This document shows, piece by piece, positions 1 through 12,283 of a stretch of 64,000 nt of DNA (position 1 is the stretch's first letter; the number at the start of each line of letters is the position of its first letter). This stretch comes from Fraxinus americana. Taxonomy: Eukaryota > Streptophyta > Magnoliopsida > Lamiales > Oleaceae. The position numbers and the translations under genes were made by a program. A model generated the notes under the pieces. It saw only the letters and a list, made by a program, of their open reading frames with translations. It was not told the origin of the DNA and made no database searches. The DNA is taken from the NCBI GenBank assembly GCA_035079005.1, contig CM068706.1:21873272-21937271 (forward strand), read 5' to 3'.

Positions 1-319
1 TTATTGTTGTTATTTATATGATTTTGTATCTTTCAGCTAGAAGTAAAATCGAGTGGTGCCTCTAGAGATAGAGAAGAAAGAAGACTATGCAGTTGGTTTG
101 TTTATTGAAGGGAATAGTGAAAGTTTGGGGGTGACAAGGATAATGACGACTTTGAGCATCCAGTAACTTCTTTTGTTGAACTATTGGATGCACCAATTGT
201 TGGCTGATCTAGCAAGACTTTAGAAAAGAGGGGCAAAGGGAAAATAATGATGTTTGTGGGCATTTTTTGTTTTGATTTTATTATCATAAAAGTCGCTTTT
301 TTAACAAAAAAAAAAAGTG

Positions 320-551
320 ATGACAATGTGTGGAGAGAGTTGAATGGATATTTGGTTTGTTGTAGTAAACTTTATTTAATATACAGGGAATTGTGTGGAT
401 ATTTTTATTTTATCATCATATTGGCACTTTTTTAACAAAAAAATGTCACAACGTCACTTTTTAACTAAAAGTGGTGATATTTTATGGAGAGAGTGAAACA
501 GATATTTGGTTTGTTGTAGTAAACATTATTTGATATGCAGGGAATTGTGTG
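320..551. repeat. Two-copy direct repeat, about 154-bp period
   Basis: A block beginning TGGAGAGAGT near 331 recurs near 485. Both copies continue through GATATTTGGTTTGTTGTAG and end in GGGAATTGTGTGGA. Each copy is bordered by the motif TTTTTTAACAAAAA..GTGAC, which recurs many times from about 300 to 7000. It looks like a tandem duplication inside the decayed MULE. Confidence 0.7.
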
Positions 552-1235
552 GACCCTTTATATATTTGGTACATTGAATTGCAATTGGATAATAAACTTG
601 TTTTCACTAATGTTTTTCAGGGAGCTTCGCAATCTAATGAAGAACTTTGGGAACAGTTGGCTGAGGTTGAAATGAAAGTTATTCAGTCAAATGAGACACA
701 TATCTAACCTTGATATTTAAAATTCAGTCAAACCCATTTGAGAACCGTCTAAGAGAGGTTGAAGAGAGGGTTAAAATGAATGATGAAGTCATGGAGCGTC
801 TACAAAATTTGGAACATAAAATGAACAATACGCTAATGGCTAGTATGAAAAGGTAACAGAGGATCTACAAAATTTGGAACGGAATCTCGACAGTATGCTG
901 ATAGCTAGTAATGAAAAAGAAACAAAGGTATTCAAGTGTTTTCGAGTTTAAAATTAATACATGAGATTTTTTCTCACTTTTGAGTCTATGAGTGTCTTGC
1001 GACCTTTTCATGTATTTTATGACTTTTTTGATTTCCTGAAATTACCTTTTTTATAGGATTATGTAGAGAGTTTATAGGATTAAACGAATAAGATGACAAA
1101 TCACGTCTTTCCTAACTATCCTAGTTTTTCTTTATGAATTGAGTTTGAAAAGAGGGAAACGTTGAAGCTATTGACATTGATGATGAAAATGTGCACTTGA
1201 AGAGACGAAAGAAACCTACAATGCTTCTTTAGTCC

Positions 1236-2078
1236 CCCTGGGTGAATCAATATGATTCTATATTGGGTGCTAAGAAACGTATTATAAAGGGCACTTTCGC
1301 ATTCCTAGTTGGTTTGTGGCCTACAAATGCATGTGATGTTGATGCTTTTGAGTTATGGTACAATAAGGGATTCATGAAAAAAAATAAGTACATTACTAAT
1401 ATTAGTTGTCTGTGACTTGTTTCTAGTAAATGACATTTCATTTGACTTTTTGCATTATTTGATGTAGGTATAAAAATTTTAATGATGAAGATTCTATTAT
1501 CAATCCTTGCTTCTACTTCGACAATATTGCTATCTCTACTAAGCAATGGTGGTATGAATTATTTACTCCCAAAGAATGTTTGGATGATATAGTAAGTTAT
1601 TTTCTTAGTTTGTGTTTAAGATTCTTTTATACATTGTTGATTTTGTCATTTTTCTCTCTTTTTTTGTCGTATATGGTTGTGTGTTTTTATTACTTAAGAA
1701 AGATGTTTAAGACATGGACATAAGATAAACACGAAGGCTAGAACCACAAACTTTTCGTTTGATAGCCAAATGAGAGGTCTGTATGATGAATTTTGCTGAG
1801 ATAAGACTGCTCTAACAATTTAGACTTCTCTTATGTCATATATTGTTGGGTTGTACATGTCATGCAATACAAATTGGATCCTTGTTGACCACATTCTTAT
1901 GCTAATGAGGATGTCCAATTTTGCTCATTGGATTTTGTTTCATTTTGACATTCAAAATATGTGCCTCAATGTGTATAATTCATACCACAAGGTTGTGAGG
2001 AAGTCTCTTGTACTTGAGGTTGTTAAACCATTTTCTATTATAATTCGTCATCTTCTTTTTCAAACTTCACTTCTGTGA
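1236..2078 (+). pseudogene. Degenerate ULP1-type (C48) protease gene of a Mutator-like element
   Basis: Several plus-strand pieces resemble the ULP1-like cysteine protease genes carried by some plant MULEs. The first is about 1236-1390 (contains GTFAFLVGLWPTNACDVDAF). The second is about 1468-1591 and ends at a donor GTAAGT; it contains QWWYELFTPKECLDDI, like the W-x-x-L-x-x-P-x-x-W/C-L-x-D block that precedes the catalytic domain. The third is 1833-2078, with AHWILFHFDIQNMCLNVYNSY, matching the His-Trp and Asp parts of the C48 active site. I did not find the downstream Gly-Asp-Cys-Gly block that would carry the catalytic Cys. Stops fall between the pieces (1690-1830), so this is a pseudogene. 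It faces the mudrA remnant on the other strand, the same layout as the second MULE near 42.8-48.1 kb. Confidence 0.6.
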
Positions 2079-2907
2079 GGGAAAATGCATTACAGAATAA
2101 GATGATGTGAAACCATTGGTTATAAATATGGTTCCAAAACTTTCACAGGAAAATAACATGTTATATTGCATTTTAAGGACATGTTTTTCATTGCATTTGA
2201 CATTCAGTTCTTTAATTCTCTAAATTCTTCTTCTTTTTCACATGCAATGGAGATTATAGATCATATGTCATTCATTCTTTAATTCTTGAAATTCTTCTTC
2301 TTTTTCACATGCAATGGAGATTTTTGATTTAGATTTCGAGAGTTCTTATGGTAGTGATTATGATGAGCATAGTATACAGTCGGCTTTTGTTGTAAGTGAA
2401 GATAACTCGTGCTAAGTGATGGAAGAACCGTAAGCGATTGGAGATAGTTGTGCGTGGTTTTGGTTTCTTTTGGATGGTGATGAAGAATTAATGTGGATGG
2501 TTTATTTCAGGTTGTGCTGGTGGGGTTTCTTAGCTTTGATTGACAATAGTTCTTTTGTGGACATCATTCAATGATGGTGTTTAAATTCTGACATTTTGCA
2601 TTTTAGTTGTTAGGATATTTTATGGCTATACAAAACTTGGTTGCATTTACCTGTCTAGTAATTGATATGTTTTGGTATGTAATGAATAATTTAACAAAAA
2701 GTGACAATGTTAATAGTGGCATAGAGCTTTAAATGTTGATTTTTAAAGTTCTGAACATGTTTTCTTTACAATGTCAATGGAGTAGGATTTTGTTGGTGTA
2801 GCTGATCAATATTAATACTAGTGTTCAAGAATTGAAATATGGTACCTAACTATGACATTTCGACAAGTTCTATAGCAGTAGTTGAATATTGGCATTCTAG
2901 AGCATTG
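2079..2907. other. Non-coding AT-rich stretch with a short direct repeat
   Basis: No coding signal seen. Two adjacent copies of a block ending CACATGCAATGGAGATT (about 2209-2255 and 2274-2322, period about 65 bp) are the only structure noted before the (TA)n tract. Confidence 0.5.

Positions 2908-2981
<74 letters not shown>
2908..2981. repeat. (TA)n microsatellite
   Basis: About 37 uninterrupted TA units. The open frame across it is a by-product of the repeat. Confidence 0.97.
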
Positions 2982-3179
2982 CTTAGTTTGGAAAAGTTGG
3001 TCATGTGTCTATAACTTCTAAGATGTTAGCCTATCGTACGTCAGTTAACAAAAAGTGACATAAACTACTGGCTTGCTAGAGCATTGTTAATGTATATGTT
3101 ATTTGCAACTGCAAGAAACTGATCACCTAGTTCGGAAAAGACTATCACCTATTTGCAGCTTCTAACATGCTAGCCGCTC

Positions 3180-4900
3180 GTATACCACTTTTTTAATTGT
3201 TAAAAAAGTTATATAATGTCACATTTTAAACATTATAATGCTTAAATAATTGGCAATGTTGTTGGCATAACAAAAAGTGACATAATAAATAAGTTAAGCA
3301 GTCGTATCCTACAATGTTTCTGTCACTATTTGAACATTACAATGCTTAAATGAGTGGAAATAATGTTGGCATAACAAAAAGTGACATAATGAATATGTTA
3401 TGTAACACCCCAAATTTCAGAAACCTTGAAAAGTTACCAAAAAATCAATTTTCTTTGTAAAAAGCGGAACGATAAAATAATATTCTTTAAGAAAAAATAT
3501 AACTAGAATATCCATAAATTTAAACTAAACATGAAAATTGTATCGTTAAGAAAATAACATAATTACTAATTAGATAACGTGCATTTGAACAAATAACTAA
3601 CTAATAAATTAAAGAAAAAAAAAAGAAACTTTATGTTTTTATTTTTTCAATTCTTCCGACAGTCCGCATCACCGTCCCACCACATTCCCAATCGACCCAA
3701 ACTAACTTGTAAAATTTTGTAAGAGTGAGTATTTGAAAATACCAGTAAAATACGTGCAATTCCCATACACAATTATATAAAAATAAAATAAACATTTCAT
3801 ACCACTCTTCTCATATGGAGTATATCGGTGACCAAGCGACACACCCATCTTAGATCATCTTAAATTCTTATATGATCTTTTATCTCTTAATAAAGAACCT
3901 GACGGTCTACGCCAATTCATACATAAATTACTGAATATAAAAGTATAAGGAAACAAACCACTTGCACAAAAATATCGTACCTTAATTTTGAAAGGTTGAA
4001 AAGAATAAAATATTGCACTCAAAAGATCTTATATTTTTCTATACTTTTTCCTCTCATTTGCTCTCTACCTTGGCTCTCTTTATTTTCTGTGGTAAAATAA
4101 TGAAAATTTCTATAATATTTATAGTTGAAATTCTCAATGGAGTTTGTAGGTAACTAGAATTTAAAACGATGTATATAAGGAATTTAGATAAGAATTGATT
4201 TCAAATAATAGAATTATGATTACTTTTAAACTTTATCAAATTAAAATTGCAATCAAACTCTATCCAAATCACAAAAAGATTATCATTATCAAAATCAACA
4301 TTTATCACTCTATTGATAATAATTATTTAGTTCAAATAAGATAGGAATTTAAAATCTATTTCTTTCAAAATATTAAAAATATAGTATGTAAAACAAATAA
4401 AATTTTATTCTAAAATTTTCGAGGCGTTACATGTTAAGCGCTCGTATGCTACAATGTTTCTTTCACTTTTTTTAACATTAAAATATTTACTTTTCATTGA
4501 ACAGGTATACTGCAATAATGTTAAGCGCTCATACGTCAATGTCACTCACTTTTTAAACAAAAAGCAATATAATGTCACATTTTGTACATTATAATACTTA
4601 AATGACCGACAATGTTGTTGGCATAACAAAAAGTAACATAATAAATAAGTTAAGCTCTCGTATGCTAAAGTGTTTCTGTCACTTTTTGAACATTACAATG
4701 CTTAAATGAGTGGCAATGTTGTTGGCATAACAAAAAGTGACATAATGAACACGTTAAGTGCTCGTATACTACAATATTTATGTCCCTTTTCTTAACATTA
4801 AACTATTTACCTTTCATTAAATAGATATAATGCAATAATGTTAAGTGCTCATATGCCAATGTCACTCACTTTTTTAACAAAAAAAGACATAATGTGTCTG
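3180..4900. repeat. Tandem repeats with GGCATAACAAAAAGTGACAT core, split by a solo LTR
   Basis: Units carry, in order, CTTAAAT, GGCAATGTTGTTGGCATAAC, AAAAAGTGACATAATRAA, GTTAAGCGCTCGTATGCTAC and TGTTTCTGTCACTTTTT. They recur near 3238, 3342, 4590 and 4695, with variant half-units between. If 3401-4431 plus one target-site copy is removed, the unit starting near 3342 becomes continuous and matches its neighbours. Confidence 0.8.
3401..4431 (-). mobile_element. Solo LTR of a Ty3/gypsy element, TSD TGTTA
   Basis: The 1031-bp block begins TGTAACACCCC and ends GGCGTTACA, the terminal pattern of the chromovirus LTRs at 12284 and 20972. The five bases before it (3396-3400) and after it (4432-4436) are both TGTTA. 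There is no internal coding region or second LTR. It is read as minus by analogy with the complete element. Its right end shares TTATTCTAAAATTTTC with the solo LTR ending at 9893, so the two are one family. Confidence 0.92.
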
Positions 4901-5519
4901 GTTCTACATTGGGCGGTCACCCAATATTTTACATTGATGATACAGTGATAAACAACTATCACTTTTTTAACAAACCTTAGGAAAATTTTAACGTAATCAT
5001 TTAGTGGAATATCACCAAGCTAGGCACTTCTACTGGTTCCTTCTTATCGCCCACATGATATGTCACAAACCTATATATTGTTCGTGTTACAATTTCATTT
5101 TTTAACAAAAAAGTGACTGACACTTTTTTAACAAAGTCATATAGGCATATACAATAAACTTCAAAAATTGATAAAGTCACATCCAACATCACTTTTTTAG
5201 CATCCATCATCACATACACACATACATAAAAAAGCATTCTTTAACAAAGTCATATCCGTCAAAATCCATCGTCACATTTTTTTTAACAAAGTTACATACA
5301 CAATGAATTTTATAAATAAGATGTTGCTTGTCAAAAGCATTTTAGTAGTGTTTGAATATTTGACTCGAAAACATCAAATAATATAGTGTCTTATGTTTTC
5401 CAACTTTCTTTTCTTTTATGGTTTCTTTTAACATGATCTACGATTGTGACCATTATTTGTACATCTTCTACATTTTGTACTTTGAATTTTCTCTCATTTT
5501 GAAGGTATTCTTTTTTATT

Positions 5520-7471
5520 TAGGTCGTTCGAATTTTCTTGTTGGACTAGGAGATAAGACTATTTTTACTTTTATCTCATTCGGTACATTCCAGTCATTTT
5601 AATATCCAAGTGAGAAAATTGTTCCACTGTATGTTTGAATGTAAATATCTATTGCGTAATATACCGAACAATATAAATATGAATCTCCCTTTATTTTTAC
5701 AATAATGGCGAATGCGTGTTCACTTGGAATTGGTTGCATGTGCATGTGCATGTCCTTTCTTCCATATTCAACAAATATGAGGCACAACCATCACTAACTT
5801 GATCTAATATCGAATTTGAAGTTGATGCCTATGTGCATAATAAAACACAAAATACTCTATCAATAAATTCGTCACTATTTTATATTAAATGAAGATTTAA
5901 AATGAAAATTCAATATGAATAAAGGTTATAGATTATGTTTTCATACCATATAAAATCCTACACATCTTAACTTTTTATTGACAAAAGATATCATTTTTTT
6001 TAAGACAAAAGTGACACAATGTCACTTTTTTTTTTTTATAACAAAAGCGACACATTTTTAACACAGTCATATAGACATACACAATAAACTTCAAAAATTG
6101 ACAAAGTCAGATCCAATGTCACTTTTTTAGCTTCAATTATCACATATACACATACATAACAAAACATTCTTAAACAAAGTGATAGAGGATATTACTTTTT
6201 ACTGCACTTGTGTCATAACAGAAATTCTAGTATACAATGGCAACTATTGAACAGGAGATTTATAGCTTTTTATCTTCATTTTCTTTGATTCCACAAGTTT
6301 TCTCTCAATTTTTTCTCTAATTTGGTGGCAAGTGTTGTGAAGATTGCTCGTGCATCATTTATATACTTCGTAAACCATTCTTGTGACAACTACCTTAACG
6401 ATTCCAATAAAGGCACTATAGGACAACTTTTTGTTGCTTTTGTTACCGAATTTATTGATTCAACTATATTTGAAGTCATTGTAGAAAATATGTTGTTTGT
6501 CTCTTAAGCTCTTGACCATATCTCATAATCAATATCTTTGTGCACAAAAAAGATTCAAAATATTAATATTTATTTTACTAAAAACATAAATTTTGTCTCT
6601 TTTCACAATTTAGTCTCTTTTCATCTCATTAACACTTACATTACGTTCCAAACAAAAAGTGACATAGAAAAGTGAAGGAATATCATATTCTCTTTTTTCT
6701 TAAATACCTTGCATGCATCAATTTAGTTGATTCGAAGTTTTCTTTTTTCATATTTATTAACATAAAGTAAGATTTGAATTCGTATGTTTAAATTTTCAAA
6801 AAACGCACACGTATGCATCTAGTTAATTGTTTCAATGAAATACTTGACTGTTTTTGAGAAAAGTGAGAAATATCACTTTTTCACATACTCCTCTTTTCAA
6901 ACACTTTGCATGCATCAATTTAATTGATTCAAAATTGTTTGAACAAGTGATAACAATGATAACAAAAGGTGACATATAGTTTTAACTTTATGAAATTGTT
7001 TTAGGATATTCAAAGATAACAAAGACAACATACAAAATGTGATCGAATCCCTTTCTGTTGAAATATTCAGTAATATTCTTTCCATTTTTCTTCCTACCAA
7101 AAAATGATTTCAATTCTTTAACAAGTGATAGGAACATAGACCATGCATTGCATTCTCATACACTTTGTGAATTGCATTTTTTATGCTTGCATGTCCATCT
7201 AAGATTATCCTTCTCGCTCGCCATAAACTTCTTTTAATATAATTAAGAACCACTTCCATGAATCACTAGTTTCTAAATTACCAACTCCAGATGCTAATAT
7301 GGAGATATTGTTGTTGGGATCTTGCGTACATGCAGTGAAAGTGTTTCGCCATAGTTTCCTTTTAAGAATGTAGCATTTATTACTATAACTAGTCTGTAAT
7401 ACTTCCACACTTAAATAGATGCTCCTAATACCATGAAGTGGTACTTTAATTTTTGTCTTGATAGGTCTCAA
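5520..7471 (-). pseudogene. Degenerate mudrA (MULE transposase), central and C-terminal parts
   Basis: Minus-strand pieces read in order as a Mutator-like transposase. Around 7205-7420 lies VIVINATFLKGNYGETL, then after a frameshift TACTQDPNNN and SWKWFLIILKEVYG, matching the first catalytic Asp and the following block of the MULE domain. At about 7125-7200 lies ASIKNAIHKVYENAMHGLCS followed by YHLLKN and a stop; this is the C-x2-H motif after the second catalytic block. At about 5540-5787 lies PSEHAFAII, a degenerate SWIM finger with PC-x-HA altered to PSEHA, then YCSVYYAIDIYIQTYSGTIF and DWNVP, the usual C-terminus. Many stops and frameshifts make it non-functional. The region between about 5800 and 6900 is AT-rich with no clear coding. 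Confidence 0.75.
6690..6860. repeat. Isolated copy of the ACGCACACGTATGCATCTAG repeat
   Basis: One copy, with core at 6803-6822, of the unit that forms a five-copy array at 10440-11400. Confidence 0.75.
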
Positions 7472-7875
7472 TTTTTGTAACTGATTTGGGATTTGTTTGT
7501 TCTATCATGTACAAATATTTTGGAAGCTTTTCATATGACTCTGTTGGATCTCATCTAACCAATTTTGATACTTTCTCCTTAGATCTCCAAGCTTTCTCAC
7601 AAGTCATCGACACTTCATATATATTCATCATGTCACTTATAACATCTTCAGGAGTGTATGTTATTTTTGTTGAGATATACTTATACATAATGAATTCTTC
7701 TACTATTGAGCTTGTTGTTCAACGATGATCTCCCAAAATGATATTATTTAAACATATATGATTATTTTTAATTTACCTAACCTTGAACATGTCTACTCAT
7801 CCAAGTCTTGATGTCCTAAAAGTTCATTTGCACATATCATCTATACACTTCAGCACATTTTTTTTTTTTGTCCGA

Positions 7876-10131
7876 CTTACTTAACCAATGTCTTATTCTT
7901 GAACACTCTATTTTTTGAAATTCCGTCCATAGAGACTACTAAAATGATATTACTTCCTCTTTCATTCGTAGTTTCTTCAACTCCCGATATGTTATTATAT
8001 ACATCAACAAGAAATTTCTTCGATACTAGGCAATTTCTGAACTGATGTCACAGAATTATAGTTATAGCTTCACAAAACTACAATTGCATTATATCATTTT
8101 CTTCAAAATCAGAAACCTGCAAATATTGTATGTTATCAGCAAATTCGGTTTCGTGGATTTTTGATACCGTTGTCACTTCTTTTAACCAATGTCTTGTTCA
8201 TGAACGCTCTATCTTTTGCAATTCCATCCATAGAGACTACTGGAATGATATCGGTAATGCCCCAAATTTTATTGATTTAAATTTTACGATGTTACCTATA
8301 TCATTTCATAATCATACATAAAGCGGAAATTATTTAATTGAAGATTTAAACTTGAATAAATTTAAGCATTCATAATATTCAAATTAATTCAACCCAAAAC
8401 ATTAAAGCAGAAACCTTAAGTGTTAAATAGAAATCTAAGAAATACTAAACTCTAAACATACGGAAAAATTACTTTTGGTTCCCTTGAAAATATTTTACTT
8501 GGCAATCCGGGCACCATTTAGCCACCAACCACGTTGGACCGATCTAACTCGAGAAGTTAAAATTTAAAGGAGCGAGTATTTTAAATCCAGTAGGATACGT
8601 GCATCTAAAACAATATAATAATTGTTTAAACATAAATCTTTAATATTCCATACCATCATTTCATCAAGAGCAATCGGAGATCAATCAAAACTCTAGCATT
8701 TGAGAAAACTCGAAGGAGATCTCACATTTCATTTCATTGGGACTAGCATTTCGTGAAATAAATCATGTAAAAGAAATTGTAATATTGCAAAGACATATCC
8801 ACTTGCATGTAGTATCCTACCTTGATTAGATCAAATGAATGTGGTAAGACAAAATCCAGAAACTACGTTCCGAATTTTATATTTTTCCGCCTTCGCTATT
8901 GTTGTTGTGTATGTGCATATATTAGATAAAAGTAAAGAGGCAAAGGAAATTTTTGGTAGAATACAATAGGGGTTTTGCTAAATTCAAAGAATGAAACAAA
9001 GTATAGAAAAATTTGGGGTTGTAGGCAAAAATATGTGCACGTCCTTAGTATTTATAGGTAACGGTAAAGTAGTTGATTAAGGTTAAGATTATATCATAAT
9101 CAATTGGTTCTTATCCTAGATTACGTAGATAAGGACTATTTAATTAGTGCAATTGTATTGGACAAAACAAATGATGTCAAATACATATAATTCCACAAAA
9201 CAGGAATGGTTCTAATTTATTCCAAAAAATGATTTTATTTAATCCCAATTAAGTGGTCATTATCATGCGTGCACACATTAAGGTAAGTTGGACTCCTAAC
9301 TGCATTGGATAAGGCTTATTTTATTTTAATGCAAACAAGAAATTTAAATAACTAAATAATCACTCTTATTTGATTTATGCAAAATTAGTCTTTGTTATCT
9401 TTTATCAAACCGAGACCAAAAAGGTGGACGGCTTCCAAAGAATTGATTACACTATGACTTAATTATTAAAACTCTTGCTTAGATATGGCTGACTCCAAAT
9501 CCTACTTTAACTAAACTAATGAGGGAATCATGGATTGGGACAAAGTTACGTCTAACTACTAAACGAATTAATTTCTTAAGATAATATTATTTTGATAATT
9601 ATCTTAAAGTACATCATTAAGAAATTAAAAAAAATACATATTAAATATGTTTCTTTGAAATAATTTGGGCTTAACTCATACGAACTTACATTTTCTCGAG
9701 CTCAATTTACATTATTTAATGTGAGCTACCAAATGAGCCCAATATTGATATATATTTGGTCAATCTATAAAAAGTTAAATATTTGACTCATTCAAAACAT
9801 AAAAATTTAAAACATACTTTATTTTAGTCCCTAAACTTTCAAAATCGTAAACTATAACAAATAATTTTATTCTAAAATTTTCAGTATGTTACAATATCAC
9901 TTCCTCCTTCATTCGTCGTTTCTTCAACTCTCGATATGTTATTATATATATCAATAGGAATTTCTTTGATACTAGGTAATTTCTGAACTGATGTCCCAGA
10001 ATTTTAGTTATAGCATCACAAAACTGTAGTTGTATTATATCATTTTCTTCAAAATCAGCAGTCTCCAAATATTGTATGTTATCAACAAATTCGATTTTGT
10101 AATTTTTGATACCGTTGTTACATCTACGCAC
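7876..10131. repeat. 301-bp tandem duplication split by a solo LTR
   Basis: The block starting ACCAATGTCTTATTC near 7883 recurs near 8184, an offset of 301 bp. The second copy is interrupted at 8252 and resumes after the LTR at 9894-10131. Both copies share CCATAGAGACTACT, CTCCCGATATGTTATT-type sequence and CAAATATTGTATGTTATCA. The minus strand of the right copy is open for 80 codons (10131-9889), which may be N-terminal mudrA material; I do not recognise its domain. Confidence 0.8.
8253..9893 (-). mobile_element. Solo LTR of a Ty3/gypsy element, TSD ATATC
   Basis: The 1641-bp block starts GGTAATGCCCC (first T apparently mutated) and ends TATGTTACA. The flanks are ATATC at 8248-8252 and again at 9894-9898. 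Joining the flanks restores the ACTACTGGAATGATATC..ACTTCCTCCTTCATTCG sequence present uninterrupted near 7937-7970. No internal genes remain. Strand is by analogy with the full-length chromovirus in this window. Confidence 0.92.
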
Positions 10132-10439
10132 AATAGAAAGCTTGCAAGATGTTTATGCTCTTTTGAGGTCCAAATAAAATGTTAGAGAAATATCATCTAA
10201 AATCTTCATCGAATGTAGCTTTTTCTTCACACTATATTGTATTTTTTCTCTATGTTGATGAATTTAATTTCATCATAGAAAATATTATGCACTTAATTTT
10301 GTAGTACGTGCAATCCATCGGGGATAATAATTCTAGTCATTTTTTCACTTGTATATTCATTATCTTGTGTCCATTTACCTTCATAACAAATTAATGAAAA
10401 AAAAAGTGACGGAGTAATATAATTTTTTTTTTTTTAAGA

Positions 10440-11400
10440 AAAATGATAGAATGTCATTTTTTCATATTATCATTTTCTCAAACACCTTACATGGACCAAG
10501 TTAATTGAATCAAAGTTTTCTTTTTATATTTATTAACATAAAACAAGGTTTGAATTTGTATATTCAAATTTTCAAAAACGCACACGTATGCATTTAGCTA
10601 ATTGCTCTAATGAAGACCTTGCATGCATCAATTTAATTGTTTTTGTTTTCCAAATATGTTAACATAAAATAAGGTTTGAATTCGTATGTTAAAAATTTTA
10701 AAAACGCACACGTATGCATCTACTTAATTCCTCCAATGAGATATTGTGACTTTTTTTAGAAAAGCAACATAATGTTACTTTTTTACATTCTTCTTTTGAG
10801 CAAACACATTGCATGCATTAATTTAATTGATTCAAAACTAATTTTTCATTTATATTAACATAAAACAATATTTGAATTCGTATGTTAAAATTTCAAAAAG
10901 CGTAAACGTATGCATCTAGTTAGTTCTTCAATGAGATACTGTGATTTTTTTTTTTTTTTTTAGAAAAGTGATGGAATGTTAGTTTTTCACATACTTCTTT
11001 TTCTCAAACACCTTCCATGCATCAATTTAATTGATTCGAAGTTTTCTTTTTCGCATGTATTAACTTAAAAATAAGGTTTGAATTTATATATTAAAATTTT
11101 CCAAAAACGCATACGTATGCATCTAGTTAATTGCTCCAATGAGATACTCTGACTTTTTTTGAGAAAATCATCACAATCTCCTTTTAAGTAAACACCTTGC
11201 ATGCATAAATTTGAATGATTTGAATATAATTTTTAATATGTACTAACATAAAACAAGGTCTGATTTCGTATGTTAAAATTTTTAAAAACGCACACGTATG
11301 CATCTAGTTAATTGTTCCAATGAAATATTGTGACTTTCTTAGCCTTTTGTCAAACTCCTTGCGTGTATCATTTTACTTAATTCAAAGTTAACTTTTTATA
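10440..11400. repeat. Five-copy tandem array, 125-208 bp spacing
   Basis: Each unit has CTTGCATGCATCAATTTAAT, then a TATTAACATAAAACAAGGTT-like block, GAATTCGTATGTTAAAATTT, and ACGCACACGTATGCATCTAG. Cores lie near 10578, 10703, 10899, 11107 and 11289. Each is separated by AAAAGTGAC-type sequence. It lies in the 5' part, on the minus strand, of the older MULE. Confidence 0.85.
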
Positions 11401-12283
11401 TGTATTAATACAATTCATTTCTTCTCCAGTTCAATAATGTTATTTGCAAACATGTTTCCAATCGCACTGAAATACCTCTCGTGCTTTATATGTTATTTTC
11501 AAACACCTATGATTTTTTGATATTGGAGGCTGATTTTCGACAAACTGTGTTGTGTTTTTGGTTGAGCGATATACTTGTGGATTGCACATATTGAATACAA
11601 AATCAAACAAACTTTAAACCTAAACATATTGAATATAAAAACATCAACAACATCAAAATCAAACAAAATATGAACATATCGAATCAAAAATTAGAAATAA
11701 TATAAACCTGTAGATTTGGATTGGTTATTTACATAATTGGCGAATAATAACTTTTAATCGTGTTTGGTCTTCATTTGTACAATATTTCCTCTTATGATTT
11801 AGATTTTGCTCGATTTAGAGTTTGGAGGAATTGGAAATTTAGAGATACTGGATTGGATTCTTCGTTTTATCATAGCATCATAATGTTTACAGTCTTTATT
11901 GATAGAAATTAGACTATTTGCTTTTTAATACATGTTTTTCATGATTATTCAAAATCATCCCAAAAGTAAGGGTATTTGTGTAAGTACCCAAAATCAATCC
12001 GCTTATAAACGATCAAAATTGCTACTTTAAAAGAGCTAATAACCTGTACCCCGAAACTCCCAAGCAAACCCTTAAATGTATATCGGAAAACTTCACCATT
12101 GATTTTCCATGCTTCTGTCTTCACGGCTAAATGAGGAATATAATTAGTAGAATTTAACTATGAAATATGACAGATAGAGAGAATAAATATAGAAATAGGA
12201 AGAGAGAAAAGAGAAAAGAGGTGGGAGAAGAATTTAGTCAAAAAAACTATCATTATCTCATTTGCTGACCCATTGTCAATTTA
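11401..12283. other. AT-rich interval without recognised genes
   Basis: No coding similarity seen. It probably includes the outer end of the older MULE, but I could not locate its terminal inverted repeat. It ends in ATTTA, the left flank of the gypsy element. Confidence 0.4.

Noticed and set aside
2839..3021. Open frame through (TA)n encoding Ile-Tyr repeats (similar frames at 13512-13700 and 41764-41964)
   Set aside because: Any TA run without stops in one frame gives this; no start context or conservation.
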